64,000 bases of DNA from the NCBI RefSeq assembly GCF_040066175.1, contig NZ_JBEAAM010000004.1, forward strand, positions 124,001 through 188,000. Direction: 5' to 3'. Both the position numbers and the translations under genes were made by a program. Below are positions 8,773-19,103 of this stretch, in pieces. The notes below the pieces were generated by a model. That model saw only the letters and a program-made list of their open reading frames with translations, made no database searches and was not told the origin of the DNA. The DNA comes from Solimonas sp040066175. GTDB lineage: Bacteria; Pseudomonadota; Gammaproteobacteria; Nevskiales; Nevskiaceae. Each line of letters starts with the position of its first letter. The stretch's first letter is position 1.

Positions 8773-9636
8773 TCAGATGAGGCGCATCGACAGGTCGATC
8801 GCGTGCAGGTGCTTGGTGATCGCGCCGACGGAAATGCGATCCACGCCGGTGTCGGCCAGCGCACGGATCGTCTGCAGCGTCACGCCGCCGGAGTACTCGA
8901 GCAGGGTGTGCCCGCCGCGCGCACGATGCGCACGCACCCGCTGCACCGCTTCACGCAGCTGATCGTCTGCGAACTCGTCCACCAGCAGCAGATCGACATC
9001 GGCCTGCAGCGCCGCATCGACCTCGTCGAGCGTCTCCGCCTCGGTCATCAGTGGCACGCCGGCGCCGAGCGCGCGCGCCTGCGCGATCGCGGCGCGGATG
9101 CCGCCGGCCGCGGCGATGTGGTTCTCCTTGATCAGGATGCCGTCGTACAGTCCGATGCGGTGGTTCACGCCGCCGCCGCACAACACGGCGTACTTCTGTG
9201 CGTTGCGCAGCCCGGGCAGGGTCTTGCGCGTGTCAGCGACCTGGCAGCCGGTGCCGGCGATGGCATCGGCGTAGCGACGCACCGCGGTGGCGGTGCCGGA
9301 GAGCGTCTGCAGGAAATTGAGGGCGGTGCGCTCGCCGGTCAGCAGGGCGCGTGCCGGACCTTCCAGCCTGAACACGCTCTGTCCGGCGGCGACCGTCGCG
9401 CCTTCCGTCACCTGCCAGTCCAGCGTCACCGCGGGGTCGAGCTGACGGAACACCTCGTCCACCCAGGGCCGCCCGCAGACGACCGCCGCCTCACGGGCGA
9501 TCACGCGCGCCTGCGCGCGCTGCGCCGCCGGTACGAGCAGCGCGGTGACGTCGCCACCGCCGATATCCTCGGCCAACGCGCGGCGCACGGTCTCGGCGAT
9601 GTCGTTGACGTAGCTCGGCAGCGCGATCATCCGCAT
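8773..9636 (-). CDS. nadC: Nicotinate-nucleotide pyrophosphorylase
   Basis: Quinolinate phosphoribosyltransferase: quinolinate plus PRPP gives nicotinate mononucleotide, CO2 and PPi, in de novo NAD synthesis. The 287-residue protein shows EDIGGGDVT near the N-terminus, GERTALNFLQ, DTRKTLPGLR (quinolinate/PRPP-binding), ILIKENH, and a C-terminal EYSGGV...GVDRISVG barrel end. The start at 9636 (MRMIALP) lies 5 bp after the argF stop; an ATG at 9630 is also possible. The other quinolinate-pathway gene in the window, nadA, is 13 kb away. Confidence 0.94.
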   Translation of the reverse strand: MRMIALPSYVNDIAETVRRALAEDIGGGDVTALLVPAAQRAQARVIAREAAVVCGRPWVDEVFRQLDPAVTLDWQVTEGATVAAGQSVFRLEGPARALLTGERTALNFLQTLSGTATAVRRYADAIAGTGCQVADTRKTLPGLRNAQKYAVLCGGGVNHRIGLYDGILIKENHIAAAGGIRAAIAQARALGAGVPLMTEAETLDEVDAALQADVDLLLVDEFADDQLREAVQRVRAHRARGGHTLLEYSGGVTLQTIRALADTGVDRISVGAITKHLHAIDLSMRLI

Positions 9637-9640
9637 GGCT

Positions 9641-10543
9641 TCAGTGGACGCCAAACAGGAATTCCAGCAGCGCCATCTGCGCCCAGAGACGGTTCTCGGC
9701 TTCGTCCCATACGACGGATTGCGGTCCGTCGATGACGTCGGCCGAAACCTCTTCACCGCGGTGTGCCGGCAGGCAGTGCATGAAGACCGCATCCTTCTTC
9801 GCGCGCGCCATGAGCGCGCGATCGACCTGGTAGCCGGAGAAGGCAGCGAGCCGTTTCGCCGTTTCCGCCTCCTGCCCCATGCTGGTCCAGGTGTCGGTCA
9901 CCACCAGATCGGCGCCGTCCGCGGCCGCGCCGGCATGGTCCACGAGCACGGCGTGCCCGCCGGCGGCAGCGACGATCGCCGCGTCCGGCTCGTAACCGCG
10001 AGGCGCCGCGATGCGCAGCGTGAAGCCGAACAGGCGTGCTGCTTCGATCCACGAATGGCAGACATTGTTGCCGTCGCCGATCCAGGCCGCGACCTTGCCA
10101 GCCGGATCGCCGCGGTGTTCGAACCAGCACTGCATGTCGGCGAGCAACTGGCACGGGTGATGCGAGTCCGACAGGCCATTGACCACGGGCACGCGCGAAT
10201 GGGTGGCCAGTTCCTGCTGGTCGGCCTGCGAATCGTTGCGGATCATGATCGCGTCGCACATGCGCGACAGCACCTTCGCCGTGTCCGCGATCGGCTCGTC
10301 GCGGCCGAGCTGGGTGGTGCCGGCGTGCAGGAACAGCGCATGTCCGCCGAACCTGGCCATGCCGGCCTCGAAGCTGACGCGCGTGCGCGTCGAATTCTTG
10401 GTGAAGATCATCGCCAGCGTCTTGCCGACGAAGGGCCGAAAGGCGGGGTCCGGGCGGGCGCGCAGCGCCATCGCACGCGCGATCACCTGCCGGGCTTCGG
10501 CCGGCGAAAGGTCCGAAAGACGAAGGAAATGCCGGACTGCCAT
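9641..10543 (-). CDS. argF: Ornithine carbamoyltransferase
   Basis: Carbamoylates ornithine to citrulline in arginine synthesis. The 300-residue protein contains the carbamoyl-phosphate motif STRTRVSFE, HPCQLLAD, the DTWTSMGQE ornithine-side loop and the C-terminal signature MHCLPAHRGEEV, whose Cys closes over ornithine. The start MAVRHFLRLSD is at 10543. It lies 4 bp upstream of nadC on the same strand and downstream of sodB, from which it is separated by a strong hairpin. Confidence 0.95.
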   Translation of the reverse strand: MAVRHFLRLSDLSPAEARQVIARAMALRARPDPAFRPFVGKTLAMIFTKNSTRTRVSFEAGMARFGGHALFLHAGTTQLGRDEPIADTAKVLSRMCDAIMIRNDSQADQQELATHSRVPVVNGLSDSHHPCQLLADMQCWFEHRGDPAGKVAAWIGDGNNVCHSWIEAARLFGFTLRIAAPRGYEPDAAIVAAAGGHAVLVDHAGAAADGADLVVTDTWTSMGQEAETAKRLAAFSGYQVDRALMARAKKDAVFMHCLPAHRGEEVSADVIDGPQSVVWDEAENRLWAQMALLEFLFGVH

Positions 10544-10564
10544 CACTGATGCTCCAAACGAAAA

Positions 10565-10586
10565 GGGCCGCGCACTCGCGCGGCCC
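10565..10586 (-). terminator. Rho-independent terminator of sodB
   Basis: A perfect 9-bp stem (GGGCCGCGC / GCGCGGCCC) around a 4-base loop. Read on the minus strand the stem is followed by CTTTTCGTTT, a T-rich tail, so it terminates leftward transcription from sodB and separates it from argF. Confidence 0.8.
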
Positions 10587-10620
10587 GGATGAACTCCGGT
10601 CGTCGGCAACCGGGTCGGAC

Positions 10621-11196
10621 TCAGGCGAGATTCTTCTCCACGAAGTCCCAGTTGACCAGCGCCCAGAAGTGCTCCAGGTACGTCGGGCGCGCATTGCGGT
10701 AGTCGATGTAGTAGGCGTGCTCCCAGACGTCGCAGGTCAGCAACGGCTTCTTGCCTTCGGTCAGCGGCGTCGCGGCGTTGGCAGTGTTGACGATCGCCAG
10801 GCTGCCGTCGGCGTTCTTCACCAGCCAGGTCCAGCCGGAGCCGAAGTTGCCGAGCGCGGATTCGGTGAACTGCTTCTTGAAGTCCTCGACGCCGCCGAAG
10901 GCCTTGACGAGCGCGTCGGTGAGCTTCTTGCCGGGGCCGGTCTGCTTGGGCGTCAGGCAGTTCCAGAAGAACGTGTGGTTCCACACCTGGGCCGCGTTGT
11001 TGAAGATCTTGCCGGAGGATTTCTTGACGATGTCCTCGAGCGCCATGTTCTCGAACTCCGTGCCGGCGATCAGCTTGTTGCCGTTGTCCACGTAGGCTTT
11101 GTGGTGCTTGCCGTAGTGGTAGTCCAGCGTCTCCGCCGACATGTGCGGCGCCAGCGCGTCGCGTGCGTAGGGGAGTTCGGGGAGGGTCATGGCCAT
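10621..11196 (-). CDS. sodB: Superoxide dismutase (Fe type)
   Basis: Dismutates superoxide to O2 and H2O2 in the cytoplasm. The 191-residue protein carries the metal ligands in the expected places: the early His in HYGKHHKAYVDN, the second in VWNHTFFWNC, and Asp and His in DVWEHAYYIDYRN. The NAAQVWNHTFF context (AAQ before the second His) and FGSGWTWLV favour the iron form. There is no signal peptide. It is monocistronic by the flanking terminator, with a 212-bp divergent region toward grxD. Confidence 0.94.
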   Translation of the reverse strand: MAMTLPELPYARDALAPHMSAETLDYHYGKHHKAYVDNGNKLIAGTEFENMALEDIVKKSSGKIFNNAAQVWNHTFFWNCLTPKQTGPGKKLTDALVKAFGGVEDFKKQFTESALGNFGSGWTWLVKNADGSLAIVNTANAATPLTEGKKPLLTCDVWEHAYYIDYRNARPTYLEHFWALVNWDFVEKNLA

Positions 11197-11366
11197 GATG
11201 GTGTCCTCGGTCTGGCTCTGGCTGTGGAGTACAAGGGGGCAAAAGGGCCAACAAAATAGGCGACGGGACCGTCAAATTCAATACTTGAAAGCCGCGCATC
11301 CGCCCCGATCATCGCATTGTGGCTGCCGATGGCCAGAGCGCTTCACCGGGTGTTCACATGCGCGCG

Positions 11367-11372
11367 TATAAT
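11367..11372 (+). promoter_or_regulatory. Candidate -10 element for grxD
   Basis: A perfect TATAAT, preceded by GCGCG, lies 35 bases before the grxD ATG in an otherwise GC-rich region. A TTCACC about 19 bases upstream is a weak -35 candidate. Only the -10 is convincing. Confidence 0.4.
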
Positions 11373-11407
11373 CCGCGGCCGTTATCACTCCCTTGACGGA
11401 GACCTCG

Positions 11408-11737
11408 ATGGACGCACTCGAGCGTATCAAGAAGCAAGTCACTGAAAACCCGATCATTATCTACATGAAGGGTACGCCGGACTTTCCCCAGTGCGGCTTC
11501 TCCGCGCGGGCGGTCCAGGCGATCAAGTCCTGCGGCGTGCCGTTTGCCTACGTCAACATCTACGAGGACGAGGAGATCTACCGCGCGCTGCCCAAGTTCG
11601 CCAACTGGCCGACCTTCCCGCAGCTGTACGTGAAGGGCGAGCTGATCGGCGGCTGCGACATCACGCTGGATCTCCACCAGTCCGGCGAGCTGGAGAAGAT
11701 GCTCAAGGAAGCGGTCGGCGAGAAGAAAGCCGCGTAG
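11408..11737 (+). CDS. grxD: Monothiol glutaredoxin (CGFS type)
   Basis: A Grx4-type monothiol glutaredoxin that binds and transfers [2Fe-2S] clusters, often with BolA. The 109-residue protein has the defining CGFS active site within FPQCGFSARAVQ, plus the glutathione-binding WPTFPQLYV and GGCDITLDL segments. The start ATG at 11408 is preceded by GGAG; a TTG 15 bases upstream in frame is less likely. It follows a TATAAT box and is followed by a 7-bp hairpin, so it is probably transcribed alone. Confidence 0.95.
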   Translation: MDALERIKKQVTENPIIIYMKGTPDFPQCGFSARAVQAIKSCGVPFAYVNIYEDEEIYRALPKFANWPTFPQLYVKGELIGGCDITLDLHQSGELEKMLKEAVGEKKAA

Positions 11738-11754
11738 CGTACGTCTGCACAAAC

Positions 11755-11774
11755 CGGGGCCATCCAGGGCCCCG
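11755..11774. terminator. Hairpin between convergent grxD and DJ-1 family gene
   Basis: A 7-bp perfect stem (CGGGGCC / GGCCCCG) with a 6-base loop lies 18 bp after grxD and before the end of the convergent gene. A short CCTTTC follows on the plus strand. Without a real T-tract it is a weak terminator candidate. Confidence 0.45.
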
Positions 11775-11789
11775 CCTTTCGATACCAGC

Positions 11790-12335
11790 TCAAACCGGAT
11801 AGAGCAAACCCGCGGCGATCTCCTTGCGGCGCTGAGTGCCGCACAACGCTTCGACGAGCTGCAGCGCGAAGGCCATGGCCGTCGCCGGGCCCTGACTGGT
11901 GATGCAGTGGCCATCGACGACGACCGGTCGATCGACGTAGTGCAGCAGCTCGGTGCGAAACGCGGGGTAGCAGGTCGCCTGCTTGCCGTCGAGCAGGCCG
12001 TGCGGCGACAGTGCCAGTGCCGGCGCCGCGCAGATCGCGCCGTACCAGCGATGGTTGAGCCGCTGGGTGCGCAGCTTGTCCATCAGCGGTGCGCATTGCG
12101 CGAGTGCGCGTGCGCCGTTTTCGCCGCCGGGCAGTGCGATCAGGTCGAAGTCCTGGTCGGCGACGTCCCCGAACAGTGCGTCGGCTTCGAGCGTGATGCC
12201 GCGCGTGCCCTCGACGCCGCGGTCCGCGCCGATGCTGGCGACGGTGACCTCGACGCCGGCGCGCCGCAGCACGTTCACCATCGTCACCGTTTCCAGCGAT
12301 TCGGAACCCGGTGCGATCGGGATCAGGGCTTTCAT
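11790..12335 (-). CDS. DJ-1/PfpI family protein (YajL-like)
   Basis: A 181-residue DJ-1 superfamily protein. The N-terminal MKALIPIAPGSE with its conserved Glu, the PGGENGA loop and the nucleophile elbow GAICAAP (Cys) define the family, and the length equals DJ-1/YajL rather than longer PfpI or glutamine amidotransferase relatives. Members act as redox-responsive chaperones or alpha-oxoaldehyde (glyoxalase III-like) enzymes; which applies here is not decidable from sequence. It converges with grxD and diverges from icd. Confidence 0.88.
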   Translation of the reverse strand: MKALIPIAPGSESLETVTMVNVLRRAGVEVTVASIGADRGVEGTRGITLEADALFGDVADQDFDLIALPGGENGARALAQCAPLMDKLRTQRLNHRWYGAICAAPALALSPHGLLDGKQATCYPAFRTELLHYVDRPVVVDGHCITSQGPATAMAFALQLVEALCGTQRRKEIAAGLLYPV

Positions 12336-12454
12336 GGATGCGCTCCTCGGGACTCGGCCCGCACGTTAGCGGTTTGCGGCGGCTTGGGCAAAGCAGCGTA
12401 GAATCAGCGCCTCACAGACTGCACGACAGCACAAGAAATTCGGAGACTCGAAAC

Positions 12455-14221
<1,767 letters not shown>

Positions 14222-14275
14222 CGCGGCCGCGCCGAACGTGCCGCCCGCGACGCACGGACCGGGTGGCGCTGCGGT

Positions 14276-15598
14276 TCAGGCGAGGATGCAGCGATTGCGG
14301 CCTTGGTGCTTGGCCTGGTAGAGCGCGCGGTCGGCGCGCTCGAACAGGCTTTCCGGGGTGTCGCCGGCAACGAGTTCGGCCAGGCCGCAGGACACGGTGA
14401 CCGAGATGCGCTCGCCGCGCGCCGCGAAGCCGGCGCCTTCCACGGTCCTGCGCAGTTGGTCGGCACGTGCGAGTGCCTCATGCCGGCCGGTGCCGGTCAG
14501 CAGCATCACGAATTCCTCGCCGCCGATGCGGGCGACGAAATCGCTCGAACGGACGTTGCGCAGCAGTAGCTGCGCAACCACCCGCAGCAGCTTGTCGCCG
14601 GCCGGGTGGCCGTAGCGGTCGTTGATCCGCTTGAAGTGGTCGATGTCCCAGACGGCGAGCAGCACCGGCGTCCCGGCGCCGGCATCGGCGAACACCTGCT
14701 GGATGCGGTGCTCGTAGGCGAGGCGGTTGGGCGCGCCGGTGAGCGCGTCGGTCAGCGCGAGCTTCTGGCCCTCCTCGGCAGACTGCCTGAGCGCCTGCGC
14801 ACCTCGTTCGAGCTCCTCGATACGGCTGCGCATGCGGCTGGCATCGGCTTCGTGCTGCTGGCGCCGCTGTGCCTCGCGCTCCTGGTAGCTTCGCAGGTGT
14901 TCGCCGATCAGCTCCAGCCGCCGGCGGACCTGGTCCTGCAGCGATGACAGCGAGACCGCGGCGCGCACGCTGTCGTCGATCGCCTGCATCTCGCCGCGCA
15001 GGTCCGAATCGAGCCGCTGCCCGCTGGCGGCCGCAGCCTGGCGGTTCTGCGATTCGCGTTGCAGATAGCCGGCCATCTCGTCGAGACGCGCCGTGACCTG
15101 TTCGAGCAGTCGCTCGGCGGCGACTTTCTCGTTGCGCAGCGCGGCCCGATCGAGCGCGATCAGTTCGGCGAACTCTTCGGCGGCACCGGAGGCGTCACCG
15201 CGCGCGAGCCGCTCGCGCAGGCTCTGCGCGCGCGGCTGCTGCGCGGGAGAGAAGACCACCAGCTCGAGGACCTCCGCGGGCAGCGCCGCCGGTCCGATCG
15301 GCGCGGGAGTCGAGGATCTGGCCACTCCGCGATCGGGCAGCAGGGCCACGGCGCGCGAAACGGACTCGGCGAGCGGCCCGAGCTGCTCGAAGCTGTGCGG
15401 TCGGGACAGCGCCGCAGTCAGGCGCTCCAGCTCGCCGTCGAGCCGGCCGTCGAGTCCGCGCGCGGCGGCGCAGAGCCGGCCGATGAGGCGCCGCTGCAAG
15501 GCATCCATCGACACCCAGCGCTGCCGGTCCGCCTCGTGCTCCTGCGTGGCGTTGCGGTACTTGAGCTGCCAGGAGTTGTCGTTGTCCGAGGCGGCCAT
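14276..15598 (-). CDS. Diguanylate cyclase (GGDEF domain)
   Basis: Makes the second messenger c-di-GMP from two GTP. The 440-residue protein has a long N-terminal region rich in charged helices (about 10-270, likely coiled coil in parts) with no membrane segment, then a GGDEF domain: LTDALTGAPNR, WDIDHFKRINDRYGHPAGD and the active-site RIGGEEF. An RSSD motif five residues before GGEEF matches the RxxD inhibitory site, so product feedback is expected. The start at 15598 (MAASDND) is chosen over longer frames because upstream sequence looks noncoding. It converges with icd. The N-terminal input domain is not one I recognise. Confidence 0.9.
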   Translation of the reverse strand: MAASDNDNSWQLKYRNATQEHEADRQRWVSMDALQRRLIGRLCAAARGLDGRLDGELERLTAALSRPHSFEQLGPLAESVSRAVALLPDRGVARSSTPAPIGPAALPAEVLELVVFSPAQQPRAQSLRERLARGDASGAAEEFAELIALDRAALRNEKVAAERLLEQVTARLDEMAGYLQRESQNRQAAAASGQRLDSDLRGEMQAIDDSVRAAVSLSSLQDQVRRRLELIGEHLRSYQEREAQRRQQHEADASRMRSRIEELERGAQALRQSAEEGQKLALTDALTGAPNRLAYEHRIQQVFADAGAGTPVLLAVWDIDHFKRINDRYGHPAGDKLLRVVAQLLLRNVRSSDFVARIGGEEFVMLLTGTGRHEALARADQLRRTVEGAGFAARGERISVTVSCGLAELVAGDTPESLFERADRALYQAKHQGRNRCILA

Positions 15599-15748
15599 CG
15601 TGGGAATCGGTCTTGATCGTCGCAGTATCGCCGATACGGCCGGGCACCGGACGCCGGTCCGACAAAAGGCCAGTGACCGCCTCATGCGCGGCCCGTGCCG
15701 GAACCGCACGGACATCCGTCGCGTGGCGTCCGTCTATCATGCGCGGGC

Positions 15749-16513
15749 ATGGACATCGGACTGTTGATCATCGGCGACGAGATCCTGTCGGGCAAACGAC
15801 AGGACCGGCACTTCGCACGCGTCATCGAGATCCTGCGCACGCGCGGCCTGGAACTGGCCTGGGCGCAGGTCCGCGGTGACGACGAGATCGACATCGCCGA
15901 CGCGCTGATCTGGGCGCGCACGCGCGGCGATCTGGTGCTGTCCTGCGGCGGCATCGGCGCGACGCCGGACGATCGCACCCGCCAGGCGGCGGCGCGCGCT
16001 TTCGGCGTCCCGGTCGAACGGCATGCCGGCGCCGAGGCACTGATCGTCCGCCAGTACGGCGACGCGGCCCATCCGCACCGTGTGCTGATGGCGGATTTCC
16101 CGCGCGGCGCCGGTCTGATCCCGAACCCGGTGAACCAGGTTGCCGGCTTCTTCGTCGAGGACTGCAATTTCGTGCCCGGTTTCCCGGAGATGGCCTGGCC
16201 GATGCTCGAATGGGTGCTCGATGCCCGCTATCCGCATCTGCAGCGGCGGAGCGCAACGGCCGAATACCGGCTGCGCGCGGTCGGCACCAGCGGCGAGGGT
16301 GATCTGTTGCCGCTGATGGAAGACACGCTCGCGCGCTTCCCGTCGATCAGGCTGTCGAGCCTGCCGTTCCGTGGCGACGCGACGCGGCCACGGCACATCG
16401 AATTCGGCTTCAAGGGCGAGCCGGCGGCTGCGGCCGCGGCGTACCGCCACTTCGCGGCACGGCTGGCCGCCGAATTTCCGGTCGAGATCGAGACACTCGA
16501 CGCGCCGGCGTGA
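15749..16513 (+). CDS. Molybdopterin-binding-fold protein (MoCF/CinA-N type)
   Basis: A 254-residue protein with a MoaB/Mog-like fold: LIIGDEILSGKRQD at the start, VLSCGGIGATPDD (the GG(I/T)G.T.DD motif) in the middle and PGFPEM later. It resembles the N-terminal half of CinA and the stand-alone competence/damage-type proteins of proteobacteria, which lack the nicotinamide-nucleotide amidase domain. The start ATG at 15749 precedes MDIGLLIIGD. It converges with the EamA transporter. The real substrate is unknown; a role in molybdopterin synthesis is not implied by fold alone. Confidence 0.8.
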   Translation: MDIGLLIIGDEILSGKRQDRHFARVIEILRTRGLELAWAQVRGDDEIDIADALIWARTRGDLVLSCGGIGATPDDRTRQAAARAFGVPVERHAGAEALIVRQYGDAAHPHRVLMADFPRGAGLIPNPVNQVAGFFVEDCNFVPGFPEMAWPMLEWVLDARYPHLQRRSATAEYRLRAVGTSGEGDLLPLMEDTLARFPSIRLSSLPFRGDATRPRHIEFGFKGEPAAAAAAYRHFAARLAAEFPVEIETLDAPA

Positions 16514-16518
16514 ACGCG

Positions 16519-17385
16519 TCAGCCGGCGGTGCGCGCGACCTGGCCCCGTATCGACACGAGCACGCAGGTCGCGGCGACGAGCAGCGCGCCGAGCGCGGAC
16601 CAGGCATCGATGCGCTCGTCCCAGAACAACCAGCCGAGACCGGCGGAGATGATCACCGCCGCATAGGTGAACGGGCTGATCAAGGCGGCCGGCGCACAGC
16701 CGTAGGCCCGCGTCAGGTGGATCTGGCCCACCGTCGCCAGCAGGCCGGCGCCGAGCAGCCAGGCCAGCGTCGTCGGCGCGGGAACCGTCCAGGCCCACAG
16801 CAGTGGGACGCTGGCGATCGCCGTCCCCAGCAGCGCGAAGTAGAACACGATGCGTGCCGGGGGCTCGGTGTCGGAGATGCGGCGGATGCTGACCATCGCA
16901 CAGCCGGCGAGGATGCCCGAGGCGGTGCCGACCAGTCCTGCGGTGGTGTCGATGGGATGCAGGCCGGGTTTGACGATCAGCGCGATGCCGACCAGCCCCA
17001 GCAGCGCGGCCGGAAACGCCACCGCGGCCGGCCTTTCGCCGATCCAGGCCCAGGCGATGAACGGAATCCACAGCGGGGTGGAATAGGTGAGCAGGATCGC
17101 CTCGGCCAGCGGCAGGTGGGCGATGGCGTAGAAAAAGGTGTACATGGCCAGGATGCCGAAGCCGGCGCGCCACAGGTGCCCGCCCAGGCGCGCGGTGCGG
17201 ATGCCGACGCCCCCCTTGCGCAGCAGCCACGGCAACAGGATGGCGAGGCTGACCAGGCAGCGGATGAAGACGACGACCTCGTTGGGGGCCGAGCGCGCTG
17301 CGAACTTGATGCACACGCCCATCACCGAGAAGGCGGTGGCGGCGATCAGGGCATGCAGCGCGCCGCGGCGCAGGTCGTCGTGCAT
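16519..17385 (-). CDS. EamA/RhaT family transporter
   Basis: A 288-residue inner-membrane protein made of two EamA repeats (about 10-140 and 150-285), about ten hydrophobic helices in all, with the typical FSVMGVCIKF first helix and a WIGERP motif at the end of the first repeat. The drug/metabolite transporter superfamily exports amino acids, purines or other small metabolites; nothing fixes the substrate here. The start at 17385 (MHDDLRRG) lies 77 bp from the divergent response regulator. Confidence 0.85.
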   Translation of the reverse strand: MHDDLRRGALHALIAATAFSVMGVCIKFAARSAPNEVVVFIRCLVSLAILLPWLLRKGGVGIRTARLGGHLWRAGFGILAMYTFFYAIAHLPLAEAILLTYSTPLWIPFIAWAWIGERPAAVAFPAALLGLVGIALIVKPGLHPIDTTAGLVGTASGILAGCAMVSIRRISDTEPPARIVFYFALLGTAIASVPLLWAWTVPAPTTLAWLLGAGLLATVGQIHLTRAYGCAPAALISPFTYAAVIISAGLGWLFWDERIDAWSALGALLVAATCVLVSIRGQVARTAG

Positions 17386-17462
17386 GGTCGTCGAGTGGCG
17401 GCGCGGGATTTTTTGCGGCGGGCATTGTAGCCTCGCGGCGGATATCGGTCCGGAGAACGTGA

Positions 17463-17918
17463 ATGCACAGCAGTGATGGGCGCGGCGCCGCACGGCCTCC
17501 GGTGTTGTTGCTGGTCGAGGACAATCCGGCCGACATCCGTCTGGCGCAGGAGGTGCTGCGCATGGCCGGCTTCGAGCACGAATTGCTGCTGGCACGCGAC
17601 GGGGAACAGGCGCTGCGGCTGCTGCGTCGCGGCAGCGGCTACGAATCGGCCCCGCGTCCGGCGCTGGTGCTGCTCGATCTGAACCTGCCGCGGCTTGACG
17701 GGCGCAGCGTGCTGCGCGAGATCAAGCAGGATCCGGCGCTCCTGCGGATCCCCGTGATCGTCCTGAGCACATCCAAGGCCGACAGCGACGTCAGTGCCTG
17801 CTACGACGCCCATGCCAACTGCTACTTGGTCAAGCCGGTGGACGTGCTCGAATTCACCCGGCTGGTCGAACTGATCCGCGACTTCTGGTTCGGTGTGGTG
17901 CAGTTGCCGCCGGCCTGA
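17463..17918 (+). CDS. Single-domain response regulator
   Basis: A 151-residue protein that is only a receiver domain. The acidic pocket is VEDNPAD, the phospho-acceptor Asp is in LLDLNLPRLDG, the switch Thr/Ser is in VLSTSKAD, and the conserved Lys is in LVKPVD. The DNPADIRL start and C-terminal EFTRLVELIRDFW are typical of the Rcp1-like family that receives phosphate from phytochrome-like or hybrid histidine kinases. No output domain or partner kinase lies in the window, so it presumably works through a phosphorelay or by protein contact. Confidence 0.9.
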   Translation: MHSSDGRGAARPPVLLLVEDNPADIRLAQEVLRMAGFEHELLLARDGEQALRLLRRGSGYESAPRPALVLLDLNLPRLDGRSVLREIKQDPALLRIPVIVLSTSKADSDVSACYDAHANCYLVKPVDVLEFTRLVELIRDFWFGVVQLPPA

Positions 17919-18006
17919 GCGGCTGGCTGGACCGCGCGCGGCCGAGCCTTGAAAATACCGCGTCCCGCCCCCAGTTGCGGTGGGGCGGGTCCATCCGAGG
18001 TCGATC

Positions 18007-18285
18007 ATGCCGATTTACGAGTACGTCTGCACCGCCTGCGGTGCCGAATCCGAAGTCATGCACAAGGTGTCCGAAAGCCCCGGCGAGTGCCCCGCCTGCG
18101 GCAAGGCGAAGCTGGCCAAACTGATGTCGGCCGCCGGCTTCCGGCTCGGCGGCGGTGGCTGGTACGAGACGGACTTCAAGTCCGGCAACAAGCGCAATCT
18201 CGCCGGCAACGACGGCGCCTCGGCCTGCACGCCGGCAGGCTGCGACAAGCCGGGCTGCGCCGCCAAGGCGGAAGCATCGGCCTGA
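18007..18285 (+). CDS. FmdB family zinc ribbon protein
   Basis: A 92-residue protein beginning MPIYEYVCTACG with a second CPACG, the CxxC pair of the FmdB/CxxC_CXXC_SSSS zinc ribbon. Cysteines near the end (CTPAGCDKPGC) might form an additional metal site. The family is often encoded just upstream of DUF502 and aspS in proteobacteria, as here; its function is unknown. The start is the ATG at 18007. Confidence 0.88.
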   Translation: MPIYEYVCTACGAESEVMHKVSESPGECPACGKAKLAKLMSAAGFRLGGGGWYETDFKSGNKRNLAGNDGASACTPAGCDKPGCAAKAEASA

Positions 18286-18326
18286 GCCACGGCGCCCGGC
18301 GGCACGCGGGCGCGGAGTCGTTCGAC

Positions 18327-18950
18327 TTGAGCAATCTTCTCCGTCGCTGGCTGATCGCCGGCATGCTGATCTGGCTGCCGCTGGGCGCCACGCTGCTGGT
18401 CATCCGCTTCGTCATCAACCTGCTCGATACGAGCCTGCTGCTGATTCCCGAGGTCTATCGGCCCGACATCCCCGGGCTCGGCGCGCTGCTGTCGATCGTC
18501 CTGGTGCTCGGGACCGGTGCGATCGCCGCGAACTACCTGGGTGGCCGCGTGGTGGTCTGGACCGAGGCCATGCTCGGCCGCATCCCGCTGGTCCGCACGG
18601 TGTATGGCGGGATCAAGAAGCTGGCGGAGACGATCTTTTCCGACAAATCGGTGTCGTTCCGGCAGCCGATCCTGATCGAGTATCCGCGCAAGGGGCTGTG
18701 GTCGGTGGCCTTCATCACCGGCGATCCGATCGGCGAGGTGCAGGACAAGACCGCCGAGCACGTGCTGACCTGCTTCGTGCCCACCACGCCGAATCCGACC
18801 TCCGGCTTCATCGTGCTGGTCCCGGAGAAGGACATCATCCGCCTCGACATGCCGGTCGAACAGGCCATGCGGCTGGTGATTTCGCTGGGCGTGGTGACGC
18901 CGGACGTCCTGCCGCGCAAGAACGGCGACGCGGCCAGCGATCGCCTCTGA
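18327..18950 (+). CDS. DUF502 family membrane protein
   Basis: A 207-residue protein with two N-terminal membrane helices (about 9-32 and 48-75) and a soluble C-terminal part. GRIPLVRTVYGGIKK, followed by GLWSVAFITG and TTPNPTSGF, is diagnostic of DUF502. No ATG is available near the conserved start; I place it at the TTG at 18327 because GGAG lies nine bases before it and the hydrophobic N-terminus begins right after. It sits between the FmdB gene and aspS, a widely conserved order. Function unknown. Confidence 0.82.
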   Translation: MSNLLRRWLIAGMLIWLPLGATLLVIRFVINLLDTSLLLIPEVYRPDIPGLGALLSIVLVLGTGAIAANYLGGRVVVWTEAMLGRIPLVRTVYGGIKKLAETIFSDKSVSFRQPILIEYPRKGLWSVAFITGDPIGEVQDKTAEHVLTCFVPTTPNPTSGFIVLVPEKDIIRLDMPVEQAMRLVISLGVVTPDVLPRKNGDAASDRL

Positions 18951-19103
18951 GGCCTGCGCCGGCGCCGTTCGACAGCGTGCCGCCGGATTCATACACTACG
19001 CGGCTTCCTGACGAGCCCCCGCCACGCCGGCGGCGGTCCGCCTCGCGCCAGGCGACTCCCGCCGGGCCGCCCTTTCGATTGACCAGACGATTCATCAGCA
19101 AAC

